Below are positions 7,191 to 13,919 of a stretch of DNA of 14,541 nt, one piece after another. The stretch is taken from the NCBI GenBank assembly GCA_910585135.1, contig CAJUEB010000010.1:7404-21944 (forward strand). The letters run 5' to 3'. Source of the DNA: an uncultured Eubacteriales bacterium. GTDB lineage: Bacteria; Bacillota; Clostridia; Peptostreptococcales; Anaerovoracaceae. The translations under genes were made by a program, and so were the position numbers. Every line of letters begins with the position of its first letter. Within the stretch, counting starts at the first letter, position 1. The notes below the pieces were generated by a model that saw only the letters and a program-made list of their open reading frames with translations, did not search any database and was not told the DNA's origin.

Positions 7191-7420
7191 ACCGGCTGGC
7201 TTAGGTGGTAAAGGAAAAATAAATATGCTGCTCAAATTGCTTTTTCGGTACTGGAAAGGGCGAGCTGTCCAGGATGGTTTTCGGTGACGGAAAGAATACC
7301 GGGGCGATTCACCGGCCAGATCTTTTTCGGCGGCAATGGGGCGAGATGATTGGATTGGTTTTAGATGATAGTGGCAAAAATGGTTGAAATGATTTCCGGT
7401 AGCAGCGAGAGGAGGCAATG

Positions 7421-8221
7421 ATGATTGGTGCGATTTTAGGTGATATTATAGGAAGTCCTTATGAGTTTGATATGGGCAATAAAAGCAAGGCGTTCCCGCT
7501 GTTTTCGGAGCAATCTGCGTTTACGGATGATACGGTGATGACGATTGCCGTGGGTGCGGCGCTTATGGATGTGCAGCCGGACGCATTGGATGAGCGCATC
7601 AAGAAACAGCTTGTTTATCATATGCGGGAGCTTGGGAAACAATATCCGCATGCGGGATATGGAGTCCGTTTTTCTAAATGGCTGGATGCGCAAGCGCCGA
7701 AACCGTACAATAGTTACGGGAACGGATCGGCGATGCGGGTGTCCGCAGCAGCGTGGTTGTACGATGATTTGGAAACGGTAAGAAGAATGGCAAGGCTTTC
7801 TGCCGCAGTAACGCATAATCATCCGGAGGGCATCAAGGGTGCGGAAGCAACGGCCAGCGCGATTTTCCTCGCCCGCACCGGACACAGCAAAGCAGAGATA
7901 AAAGAATATATCGAAAAGGAGTTTCAGTATATGCTGGATCGCAGCTGTGATGAGATCCGCCCGAATTATCATCATGTGGAATCGTGCATGGAGACTGTGC
8001 CGGAAGCGATTACGGCATTTTTGGAAGGCGAAGATTTTGAAGATGTCATTCGTACGGCGGTATCCCTCGGCGGGGATTGCGATACCTTGACGGCCATTGC
8101 GGGCAGCATCGCGGAAGGGTATTATGGCGTTCCGGAAGCGTTGCGCCTGAAATGCCGTCAATACCTGCCTTCGGATTTATTACATATATTAGATCGATTT
8201 GAGGCATGCAAAAGGCAGTGA
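7421..8221 (+). CDS. ADP-ribosylglycohydrolase (ARH/DraG-like)
   Basis: This 266-residue protein has the ARH/DraG layout: MIGAILGDIIGSPYEF at the N-terminus, the first metal motif TDDT (35-38), NGSAMRVSAA (101-110), HNHPEGIKGA (132-141), and the second metal motif SLGGDCDTLTAIAGSIAEGYYG (216-237). Conserved D36, D37, D219, D221 and T222 should hold two Mg2+ ions. The enzymes cleave ADP-ribose from protein side chains or from small ADP-ribosylated molecules in the cytosol. The residue between D219 and D221 is Cys, where many relatives have Ser or Thr. GGAGG at 7411-7415 favours the ATG at 7421 (5-base spacing) over 7418 (2-base). Together with the macrodomain gene it gives two unrelated ADP-ribose-handling folds in one cluster. 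The target is unknown. Confidence 0.92.
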   Translation: MIGAILGDIIGSPYEFDMGNKSKAFPLFSEQSAFTDDTVMTIAVGAALMDVQPDALDERIKKQLVYHMRELGKQYPHAGYGVRFSKWLDAQAPKPYNSYGNGSAMRVSAAAWLYDDLETVRRMARLSAAVTHNHPEGIKGAEATASAIFLARTGHSKAEIKEYIEKEFQYMLDRSCDEIRPNYHHVESCMETVPEAITAFLEGEDFEDVIRTAVSLGGDCDTLTAIAGSIAEGYYGVPEALRLKCRQYLPSDLLHILDRFEACKRQ

Positions 8222-8453
8222 TACGGGTCGGCTCGGAACACTGATGCCATTGAGACAGCCTATGCTGTTCTTAACATGATTGGAAATCTGTACTTTTTGT
8301 ACCTACGATTGCAATATTCATCTTTATTCATATCTTGTTTTAGCATCCATCGGCTAAAAATGCATATTTTTTGCAAATTCTAGCGGTTAATGCACACTAA
8401 CTCACAACCTTGCTATATGGAATTACCATATTTTAGTAAAATCTGACAGTGCT

Positions 8454-8475
8454 AAGCGCCATATCTGCGCTTTTT
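8454..8475 (+). terminator. Weak candidate terminator after the glycohydrolase gene
   Basis: AAGCGC (8454-8459) pairs with GCGCTT (8467-8472) around a 7-base loop and runs into a short T tract (to 8475). The stem is only 6 bp and lies 230 bp after the stop codon, so it may not be the real end of the transcript. Confidence 0.3.
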
Positions 8476-8670
8476 AATGGAATCAAAAAGAAAATAAAAA
8501 ATCCTTTGCCAAAATAATGCATATTTATTCGCTATTTTCGCGAAATTTTGCATATACATACATTTTTTCACTCGAACCATTTTTGGTAGTGTGCACTAAC
8601 TCGAAGATTTTCCCAATTATAATCATTTTACCAAGATATGACAAATGTATATAACGAAAAGTTCGCTTAC

Positions 8671-8715
8671 ATCGCTATTCAAGTGATTCTTATTTCATGA
8701 AATTAGAATAGCGAT
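8671..8715. repeat. Perfect 10-bp inverted repeat with a 25-bp core
   Basis: ATCGCTATTC (8671-8680) is answered by GAATAGCGAT (8706-8715). The core contains the palindrome ATTTCATGAAAT. A further direct copy, ATCGCTATTCAAGAGAT, lies at 8797-8813 and differs by one base from 8671-8687. It may be a binding site, a structured RNA or the remains of a small mobile repeat. Confidence 0.6.
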
Positions 8716-9107
8716 TTAGTTTCATAGAATTTGGTTTAACGAATCCAGCATGGTCAATTTCATTTCATGGATTTTTGATTCAGTGGATTCAGCATTATCG
8801 CTATTCAAGAGATCGAGGATTTATTTGTCTAACAAGTATGCATAGTTGGAAAAACGTATTTCAGTAAGAAATGCGATGTCAGAGAATCTTTCAAAATCGT
8901 TAGAATCAGGAAAGAGTCTTGAGAGAATCATATGATATGCTAGGAATGTAAAAAAAATTAGATGTATTTTAAGAAGGCTTGTTTGTTGTATATTCGAGTG
9001 GCGCAGCATCAATAGGCTGCTGCAATAGCATCTGCCGACTGCGCAGTGACGCCAAGACGTCATCGGTTGCTATCCTGCTGTATCATGATAATGAATTATA
9101 TATATAT

Positions 9108-9124
9108 CCCCATTTGAAATGGGG
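9108..9124. repeat. CCCCATTT/AAATGGGG palindrome
   Basis: Eight-base arms surround a single G. In RNA this would form a short stem. No T tract follows on either strand, so a terminator is not supported. Confidence 0.4.
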
Positions 9125-9146
9125 GTCATAACTTAGATAGGTTAAT

Positions 9147-9316
9147 CAGCGGGCAGAAGATGCGTAGATGCATTTGTGCAGGTCATCATCGGTCATTAGC
9201 TGGTTGCACCGTACAAATAAATCGGGTCAAACAGCGGGCAGGAGCCGCGCAGATGAGGTTGTGCTGGTCATGCGAAAAGTGTGAGTCTGTAGATGGCAAT
9301 CAACACATGACAACGA
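9147..9316. repeat. Decayed 85-bp tandem repeat upstream of the ABC ATPase
   Basis: CAGCGGGCAG at 9147 and 9232 begins two units sharing GATG..TTGTGC.GGTCAT blocks. A partial third resemblance (GATGCGTTTGTGCCAATCG) occurs near 9318. A small open frame across it (9160-9348) repeats M-R-x-C because of the DNA repeat and is not called a gene. Confidence 0.55.
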
Positions 9317-9370
9317 TGATGCGTTTGTGCCAATCGTGTGGAACGTGACCGTTAGGCGGGTGGCTCTGTT

Positions 9371-9432
9371 TTGACTCGAAAAGCGATCCTTGATGCTTAT
9401 ACACGATCATCAGCGACTAGCATCGATGATCG
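9371..9432 (+). promoter_or_regulatory. Candidate promoter/operator of the ABC transporter operon
   Basis: CGATCATC (9404-9411) and GATGATCG (9425-9432) form a perfect 8-bp inverted repeat with centres 21 bp apart, two helical turns, as expected for a dimeric winged-helix regulator. It lies 45 bp before the ATPase start. TTGACT (9371-9376) is a good -35 box, but the best -10 candidates (GCTTAT at 18 bp, TATACA at 21 bp) are poor, which would fit a promoter needing an activator. The regulator at 2083-2730 is the obvious candidate; this is inference. Confidence 0.45.
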
Positions 9433-9477
9433 GCCGAACAGCCTAAAAACAACAGGTTTTCAGAAGGGGGATTTTAA

Positions 9478-10260
9478 ATGGCAAGTATACTAAAGACAAC
9501 GAATCTCAAGAAATACTATGGGAGCGGTGATACGATTGTTAAAGCGCTGGATGGCGTTGACCTTTCCGTTGCAGACGGTGAATTTGCAGCGATCGTAGGA
9601 ACATCGGGAAGCGGTAAATCCACGCTTTTGCATATGATTGGCGGGCTTGATCGGCCGACGGCAGGTGATGTGGAGGTGGATGGAAAAAGGATTTTCACCC
9701 TGAAAGACGATGCCTTGACGATATTCCGGCGGCGGAAAATCGGTTTCGTGTTCCAAAATTATAATCTCGTTCCTGTGCTTAACGTCTATGAGAATATCGT
9801 GTTGCCGATCGAGCTTGACGGAAACAGCGTTGACAAGGCACACATCAATAACATCATCGAAACGCTGGGACTTTCCGAGAAAGTGAACCGCCTGCCAAAC
9901 CAGCTTTCGGGCGGGCAGCAGCAGAGGGTAGCAATTGCAAGGGCGCTGGCAGCCAAGCCGGCGATTATCCTGGCGGATGAGCCGACGGGAAATCTGGACA
10001 GTAAGACAAGTCTTGATGTGCTGGGTCTTTTGAAGGTCACAGGAGAAAAATTTAAGCAGACAATTGTGATGATCACGCATAATGAAGAAATCGCGCAGAT
10101 GGCAGACCGCATTATCCGGATCGAGGACGGGAAAATTGTAGGCGGGCGAGATGATGACGAAATGATTGTAGATAGACGATCCGAGAAAGGCTCGCAGGGG
10201 GAGCGAATTGTAGGCGGGAAGGCCGATGACGAAAGAATCGCAGGTGGCCGCCATGTATAA
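9478..10260 (+). CDS. ABC transporter ATP-binding protein (MacB/BceA/LolD type)
   Basis: This 260-residue protein carries Walker A GTSGSGKST (41-49), Q-loop Q93, signature LSGGQ (143-147), Walker B IILADE with E168, D-loop GNLD, and H-loop H201. These are the marks of ATPases serving FtsX-type permeases in peptide defence, lipoprotein or macrolide handling. The domain is complete by about residue 221. A further 39 residues of Gly/Asp/Arg/Glu-rich sequence follow, encoded by a 72-bp duplication. GGGGG at about 9465-9470 precedes the ATG. The gene's end overlaps the permease start, so the two should be co-translated. It would power the permease at the membrane. Substrate is not evident; antimicrobial peptide or cell-wall stress response is the usual theme. 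Confidence 0.94.
   Translation: MASILKTTNLKKYYGSGDTIVKALDGVDLSVADGEFAAIVGTSGSGKSTLLHMIGGLDRPTAGDVEVDGKRIFTLKDDALTIFRRRKIGFVFQNYNLVPVLNVYENIVLPIELDGNSVDKAHINNIIETLGLSEKVNRLPNQLSGGQQQRVAIARALAAKPAIILADEPTGNLDSKTSLDVLGLLKVTGEKFKQTIVMITHNEEIAQMADRIIRIEDGKIVGGRDDDEMIVDRRSEKGSQGERIVGGKADDERIAGGRHV
10135..10234 (+). repeat. 72-bp duplication at the ATPase 3' end and permease start
   Basis: ATTGTAGGCGGG occurs at 10135 and 10207, and GATGACGAAA at 10153 and 10225, both 72 bp (24 codons) apart. The duplication extends the ATPase tail in frame and also copies the ATG-containing block where the permease could start (10226). Confidence 0.75.
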
Positions 10261-12859
10261 CGTAAGCAACAGCAAATGCATCAGGCGGATTTCGTCGAGA
10301 TCCATCAAAAACAGCATGACGAGAAACGTGATATCGGTTATAGCGATTGCGCTTACCGCTGTCATGATCACAGCACTCTTTACGATCGGCGCGAGCGTGG
10401 TACATTCCTTTCAGAAATCCACGATGAAGCAGGTCGGCACGAGCTCCCATGGCGGCTTTAAGAACATTTCCATGGAGCAGTATGAGAAGATCAAGCAAGA
10501 TCCCAAGGTCAAGGATATTTCATACACGATCATCGCAGGCGAGCTGACAAATGACGAGTTGTTGAAGACCTACACGGAACTTCGCTACACGGAAGAAAAA
10601 TCGGCGGAATGGAACTATTATGTTCCGACTACCGGGCATTTGCCGGAAAAGGGCATGGAGCTTGCGACGACGACTGATGTGCTGGATGCGCTGGGTGTTC
10701 CGCATAAGTTGGGTGCAAAAGTTCCGCTGGAGTTTATCGCAGGCGGTAAGGCTTACCAGGAGGAATTCACGCTGTGCGGGTTTTGGAAACCGGACAGTGC
10801 TGTAAGTGTCAACCAGGCGTTTATCTCCAAAGAATATTGTGATCAGATCGCTCCCGCATGGGATGATGAAGCAAGGGCGGAAAACATTGACCGGGTAGGC
10901 GGCAGTGAAGGTTACATCGCCGGGTCGGTCAATCCTTCCCTTTGGTTTTCCACGTCTTGGAATATCGAAAAGCAGATGGCGGACCTGAAAGCGCGCTGCG
11001 GTTTTGACGAGGATGTGAACGATGGCGTGAACTGGGCGTATACATCATCAGAGGTTGATTTCGAAACCATTTTATTGGTGGTTGGGATTTTGCTGGTGAT
11101 CATGGTATCGGGGTATTTAATCATATACAATGTGTTTTATATTTCTGTCAGCAGCGACATTAGGTTTTATGGTCTTTTGAAAACGATCGGCACGACGGGC
11201 AGGCAGCTTACGAAAATCGTCCGCAGGCAAGCAGGGATTCTAAGCTTGATTGGGATACCGGTTGGCCTTGTTTTGGGGTATCTCATATCGATCGTGCTTC
11301 TGCCTATCGTAATGCAGATGATGACGATAAAAGACTGCGAGGTTACTGCCAGTCCGCTTGTCTTTATCGGTAGTGCGGCGTTTGCATTCATCACGGTATG
11401 GATCAGCTGTATCAAGCCTTGCAAGCTGGCGAAAAGAATTTCTCCGATCGAAGCTGTGCGCTTTGCAGAAGGAAATTCCGCCGAAGGACAGGGGAAAAAA
11501 CGGCGAGGCAGAAGGAACGTCGAAGGGAAGAATCTCCAAAGAAAAGAAAAAGGGAAAAAGGCGCGAAAGGTGACGGCGTTATCCCTGGCATGGGGCAATT
11601 TGGGCAGGACGCCGAAAAAAACCGCCGCAGTGGTGCTTTCCATATCGCTGTCGCTGATCATCCTAAACGGTACGGTTACACTGGTGGAGGGGTTCGATAT
11701 GGATAAATTCATTCGCTCGTACTCTGCCACGGATTTTTATGTGACAAGCGCTTCGCTTCTGAATGTATCTTCGCCCGAAGCTGATTATGAGGGCGTTTCG
11801 GCGGAGGATGCAGAGGCATTACAAGGTCTTGCGGGCGTGACGGATTTTGGCGGCATATACCTGATGGAAAATTATCTCGACCTTGAAGGCAATTTGCAAA
11901 AGCGTACGGAAGCGATGTATGAGAAGTATGCGCAGGATTTAGAGCCGAAGGCGCGCAAGCAGGAAGCGAAGATGTATGTTTACGATGAGAAATTTATTCC
12001 GGCTCATGTGTTTGGCGTGGATGAATTCATCACGGAGAGCATGGATATTGTAGAGGGATACGTTGACTGGGAAAAATTCGCAAGCGGAAAATACGTGATC
12101 GCGGGAACGTATGAAGACAAGGAAGACTCGAAATTTTATGAAATCGGCGACACGGTAAAGATTCCGTTTGATGACGGAAGCGTCGGTGAGTATGAGGTGA
12201 TGGCGATCGGAAGCATCGCATACGCGTTAGGTCCGCAGCATTCCCATATGTTTAGTTGTGACCTGGTTTTGCCGGCGGATGAATTCGTTTCCCGCACAGG
12301 GCAGGAAGGGATGATGAAAACAGCTTTTAATGTGGATGAGGCGCATGATGATGCGGTGGAAGATTTTCTGGCGGATTACTGTGAGACGGTAAATGACGAT
12401 TTGGATTATCGGTCGAAAGCGACTTATGTGGAAGAGTTTGAACAAATGCAGAATACGTTTATCATGGTTGGCGGCGCGCTTAGCCTGGTGCTGGCGCTGA
12501 TCGGCATCTTGAATTTCGCAAACAGCGTGATTACTTCGATCAATGCAAGGCGCAGGGAGCTGGCGGTGATGCAGTCTATCGGCATGACGGGGAAACAAAT
12601 GAAGCAGATGCTGGCAGGCGAAGGTTTATGTCATATCCTGCTGACCGCAGTGCTTGTATTGACGGCAGGCAATTTGGCGGTTTATGGCGTGATAAAGCTG
12701 GTCGCAGGTCAGATGTGGTTTTTCACCTATCATTTTAATATCGTGCCTGTTCTGGTAAGCCTTGTCGTGTTCGCAGCTTTGGCTGTGCTGATTCCGGGGA
12801 TATGTTATCGATTGATGTGTAAAAACAGCGTCGTTGACAGGCTGCGGACCGGCGAGTAA
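10253..12859 (+). CDS. ABC transporter permease with two FtsX domains
   Basis: This 868-residue membrane protein has eight predicted helices: one near 22-46, three near 270-386, one near 456-479, and three near 737-853. The two FtsX cores (about 270-400 and 737-860) each follow a large extracytoplasmic domain (about 50-265 and 480-735). It pairs with the ATPase encoded just upstream. A Lys/Arg/Gly/Glu-rich cytosolic linker (about 404-440) joins the halves. Both halves carry the coupling motif after their first core helix (RFYGLLKTIGTTGRQL, RRRELAVMQSIGMTGKQM). The start at 10253 has AGGTGG 5 bp upstream and overlaps the ATPase stop by 8 bases; an in-frame ATG at 10226 with GGGAAGG is the alternative. 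It probably moves, or senses through conformational work, a peptide or lipid-linked compound. Confidence 0.92.
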   Translation: MYNVSNSKCIRRISSRSIKNSMTRNVISVIAIALTAVMITALFTIGASVVHSFQKSTMKQVGTSSHGGFKNISMEQYEKIKQDPKVKDISYTIIAGELTNDELLKTYTELRYTEEKSAEWNYYVPTTGHLPEKGMELATTTDVLDALGVPHKLGAKVPLEFIAGGKAYQEEFTLCGFWKPDSAVSVNQAFISKEYCDQIAPAWDDEARAENIDRVGGSEGYIAGSVNPSLWFSTSWNIEKQMADLKARCGFDEDVNDGVNWAYTSSEVDFETILLVVGILLVIMVSGYLIIYNVFYISVSSDIRFYGLLKTIGTTGRQLTKIVRRQAGILSLIGIPVGLVLGYLISIVLLPIVMQMMTIKDCEVTASPLVFIGSAAFAFITVWISCIKPCKLAKRISPIEAVRFAEGNSAEGQGKKRRGRRNVEGKNLQRKEKGKKARKVTALSLAWGNLGRTPKKTAAVVLSISLSLIILNGTVTLVEGFDMDKFIRSYSATDFYVTSASLLNVSSPEADYEGVSAEDAEALQGLAGVTDFGGIYLMENYLDLEGNLQKRTEAMYEKYAQDLEPKARKQEAKMYVYDEKFIPAHVFGVDEFITESMDIVEGYVDWEKFASGKYVIAGTYEDKEDSKFYEIGDTVKIPFDDGSVGEYEVMAIGSIAYALGPQHSHMFSCDLVLPADEFVSRTGQEGMMKTAFNVDEAHDDAVEDFLADYCETVNDDLDYRSKATYVEEFEQMQNTFIMVGGALSLVLALIGILNFANSVITSINARRRELAVMQSIGMTGKQMKQMLAGEGLCHILLTAVLVLTAGNLAVYGVIKLVAGQMWFFTYHFNIVPVLVSLVVFAALAVLIPGICYRLMCKNSVVDRLRTGE

Positions 12860-12910
12860 AAGCTGCGGGCTAGCCGACGGGCGCAGGCTGGGAAATTGCG
12901 GCGCGGAGTG

Positions 12911-13010
12911 AAATGACGGGCAGCAGCGCGGCAGTGCATTGCGATATAAGCTAGCGGGGGTGACAGTGTGGAGCGGTGCAAATAAATGACGGCGCGCAGC
13001 CGACGTGATG
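12911..13010. repeat. Decayed ~73-bp repeat after the permease gene
   Basis: AAATGACGG followed by GC-rich CGC/GCAGC sequence occurs at 12911 and 12984. No gene or strong terminator is seen between the permease stop and the TetR promoter. Confidence 0.45.
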
Positions 13011-13065
13011 ATCGCCTTGCGCTGCGCCGGCCTCGTTTTCTGTAAGAATTTACTCCTTTTTGGGA

Positions 13066-13100
13066 TTTTCAAATCTGTGATTTTTTAGTATACTAAAAAA
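13066..13100 (+). promoter_or_regulatory. TetR promoter overlapped by a perfect 20-bp palindrome
   Basis: TTTTCA (13066-13071) and TATACT (13089-13094) are 17 bp apart and make a credible -35/-10 pair. The -10 box sits inside TTTTTTAGTATACTAAAAAA (13081-13100), a perfect palindrome. This is the arrangement expected for an operator at which the TetR protein encoded 33 bp downstream represses its own gene. Confidence 0.75.
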
Positions 13101-13132
13101 ACAATGCAGGAAGTGCAGGAAAGGGGTAAAGC

Positions 13133-13690
13133 GTGGCAAAATTAACACAGCAGGCAATGGCAGCTTCACTGAAAAAAGCGCTTTCAAAGAAAACGCTGGA
13201 TAAGATTACGATTAAAGAGATTACGGATGATTGCGGAATCAAACGGCAGACCTTTTATTATCATTTTCAGGATATTTACGATCTTTTGGAATGGGTTTTT
13301 CTGCAAGAGGGGCAGCAGATCATCGACGAGGAGAATCTCTGCGATACCTGGCAGGATATTTATTTCGAGGTCTTCCGGTATATCGAAAAAAACCGTAATT
13401 TCGTGCTTAATGTTTATCATTCCGTGGGGCGGGAGCCCCTGGAACGTTTTTTGTACCAGCTCGTCTTTGATTTGATCGCGAAATTCCTTGATGGAATGGA
13501 TGGATCTGAAAAGATTGCGGCAGAGGATAAGCGGTTCATCTGCGATTTTTATAAATTCGGTCTTGTGGGGATCGTTTTGGAATGGATCGGCAAGGGGATG
13601 AAGGAAGATCCGGAGATTTTATCCAGCCGCTTGAATCGGCTGATAGAGCGGAATATTGAAAGCGATTTCAGGCAGCTAATCGGAACGTGA
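13133..13690 (+). CDS. TetR/AcrR-family regulator, DhaS-like
   Basis: This 185-residue protein has an N-terminal helix-turn-helix (about 8-50) with ITIKEITDDCGIKRQTFYYHFQDIYDLLEW, the hallmark of TetR proteins; the 'KRQTFYYHF' recognition helix and 'DIYDL' match the DhaS-like subgroup. The C-terminal domain (55-185) is helical and should form the dimer and ligand pocket. The start is GTG at 13133, preceded by AGGAAAGGGG. It probably represses itself through the 20-bp palindrome upstream and may control the MMPL exporter gene that follows, a common pairing for export pumps. The inducer is unknown. A strong terminator separates it from that exporter, so the exporter needs its own promoter or read-through. 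Confidence 0.92.
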   Translation: MAKLTQQAMAASLKKALSKKTLDKITIKEITDDCGIKRQTFYYHFQDIYDLLEWVFLQEGQQIIDEENLCDTWQDIYFEVFRYIEKNRNFVLNVYHSVGREPLERFLYQLVFDLIAKFLDGMDGSEKIAAEDKRFICDFYKFGLVGIVLEWIGKGMKEDPEILSSRLNRLIERNIESDFRQLIGT

Positions 13691-13793
13691 GCGCGGGCTT
13701 GGCGCGATTCTGGAAGAGAATAAGCGGGTTTCGAAATACGATGACAGGCCCTGGGCAAGCGTTGGCTCGTTTTCCAGGCAATTGATTTTTGAC

Positions 13794-13836
13794 AAAAAAA
13801 GGGCGGTGTCAAATTTTTTGACACCGCCCTTTTTTT
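13794..13836. terminator. Strong bidirectional intrinsic terminator
   Basis: GGGCGGTGTCAAA (13801-13813) pairs perfectly with TTTGACACCGCCC (13817-13829) around a TTT loop. Seven A residues precede and seven T residues follow, so it can end transcription in both directions. It closes the TetR transcript. Confidence 0.97.
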
Positions 13837-13919
13837 GTCTATGGAAAAGCGGCAAACCGCGACGTAAAATATGAAAAAAGAAACGGAAAAGACAAAGGAA
13901 AGGAGTGTCTGATACTGTG

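Larger units (their letters stand above)
8222..9477. other. 1.26 kb AT-rich gap without a convincing gene
   Basis: From about 8240 to 8960 the sequence is much richer in A/T than its surroundings, then returns to normal. TGCATAT occurs at 8361, 8519 and about 8549. CACTAACTC occurs at 8395-8403 and 8594-8602, and a 10-bp palindrome TTTCGCGAAA at 8536-8545. A minus-strand open frame (8821-9063) and a plus-strand one (9160-9348) have no good ribosome binding site or recognisable domain. The composition fits recently acquired or non-coding DNA, or a scar of an element. No tRNA, transposase or integrase is visible. Confidence 0.6.

Noticed and set aside
7436..8161. Minus-strand open frame (241 codons) opposite the glycohydrolase
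   Set aside because: It is antisense to an intact enzyme gene and has no recognisable domain.
8821..9063. Minus-strand 80-codon open frame in the AT-rich gap
   Set aside because: No good ribosome binding site and no recognisable domain; could be a decayed remnant but cannot be supported.
9160..9348. 62-codon open frame with Cys pairs, faintly zinc-ribbon-like (MRLCQSCG)
   Set aside because: The repeated M-R-x-C pattern follows from the 85-bp DNA repeat, and there is no ribosome binding site.
8222..9477. Insertion sequence or integrase remnant
   Set aside because: No transposase or recombinase similarity and no convincing terminal inverted repeats with target duplication.
9490..10371. Long minus-strand open frame (293 codons)
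   Set aside because: It is antisense to an intact ABC ATPase with all motifs and its product has no recognisable domain.
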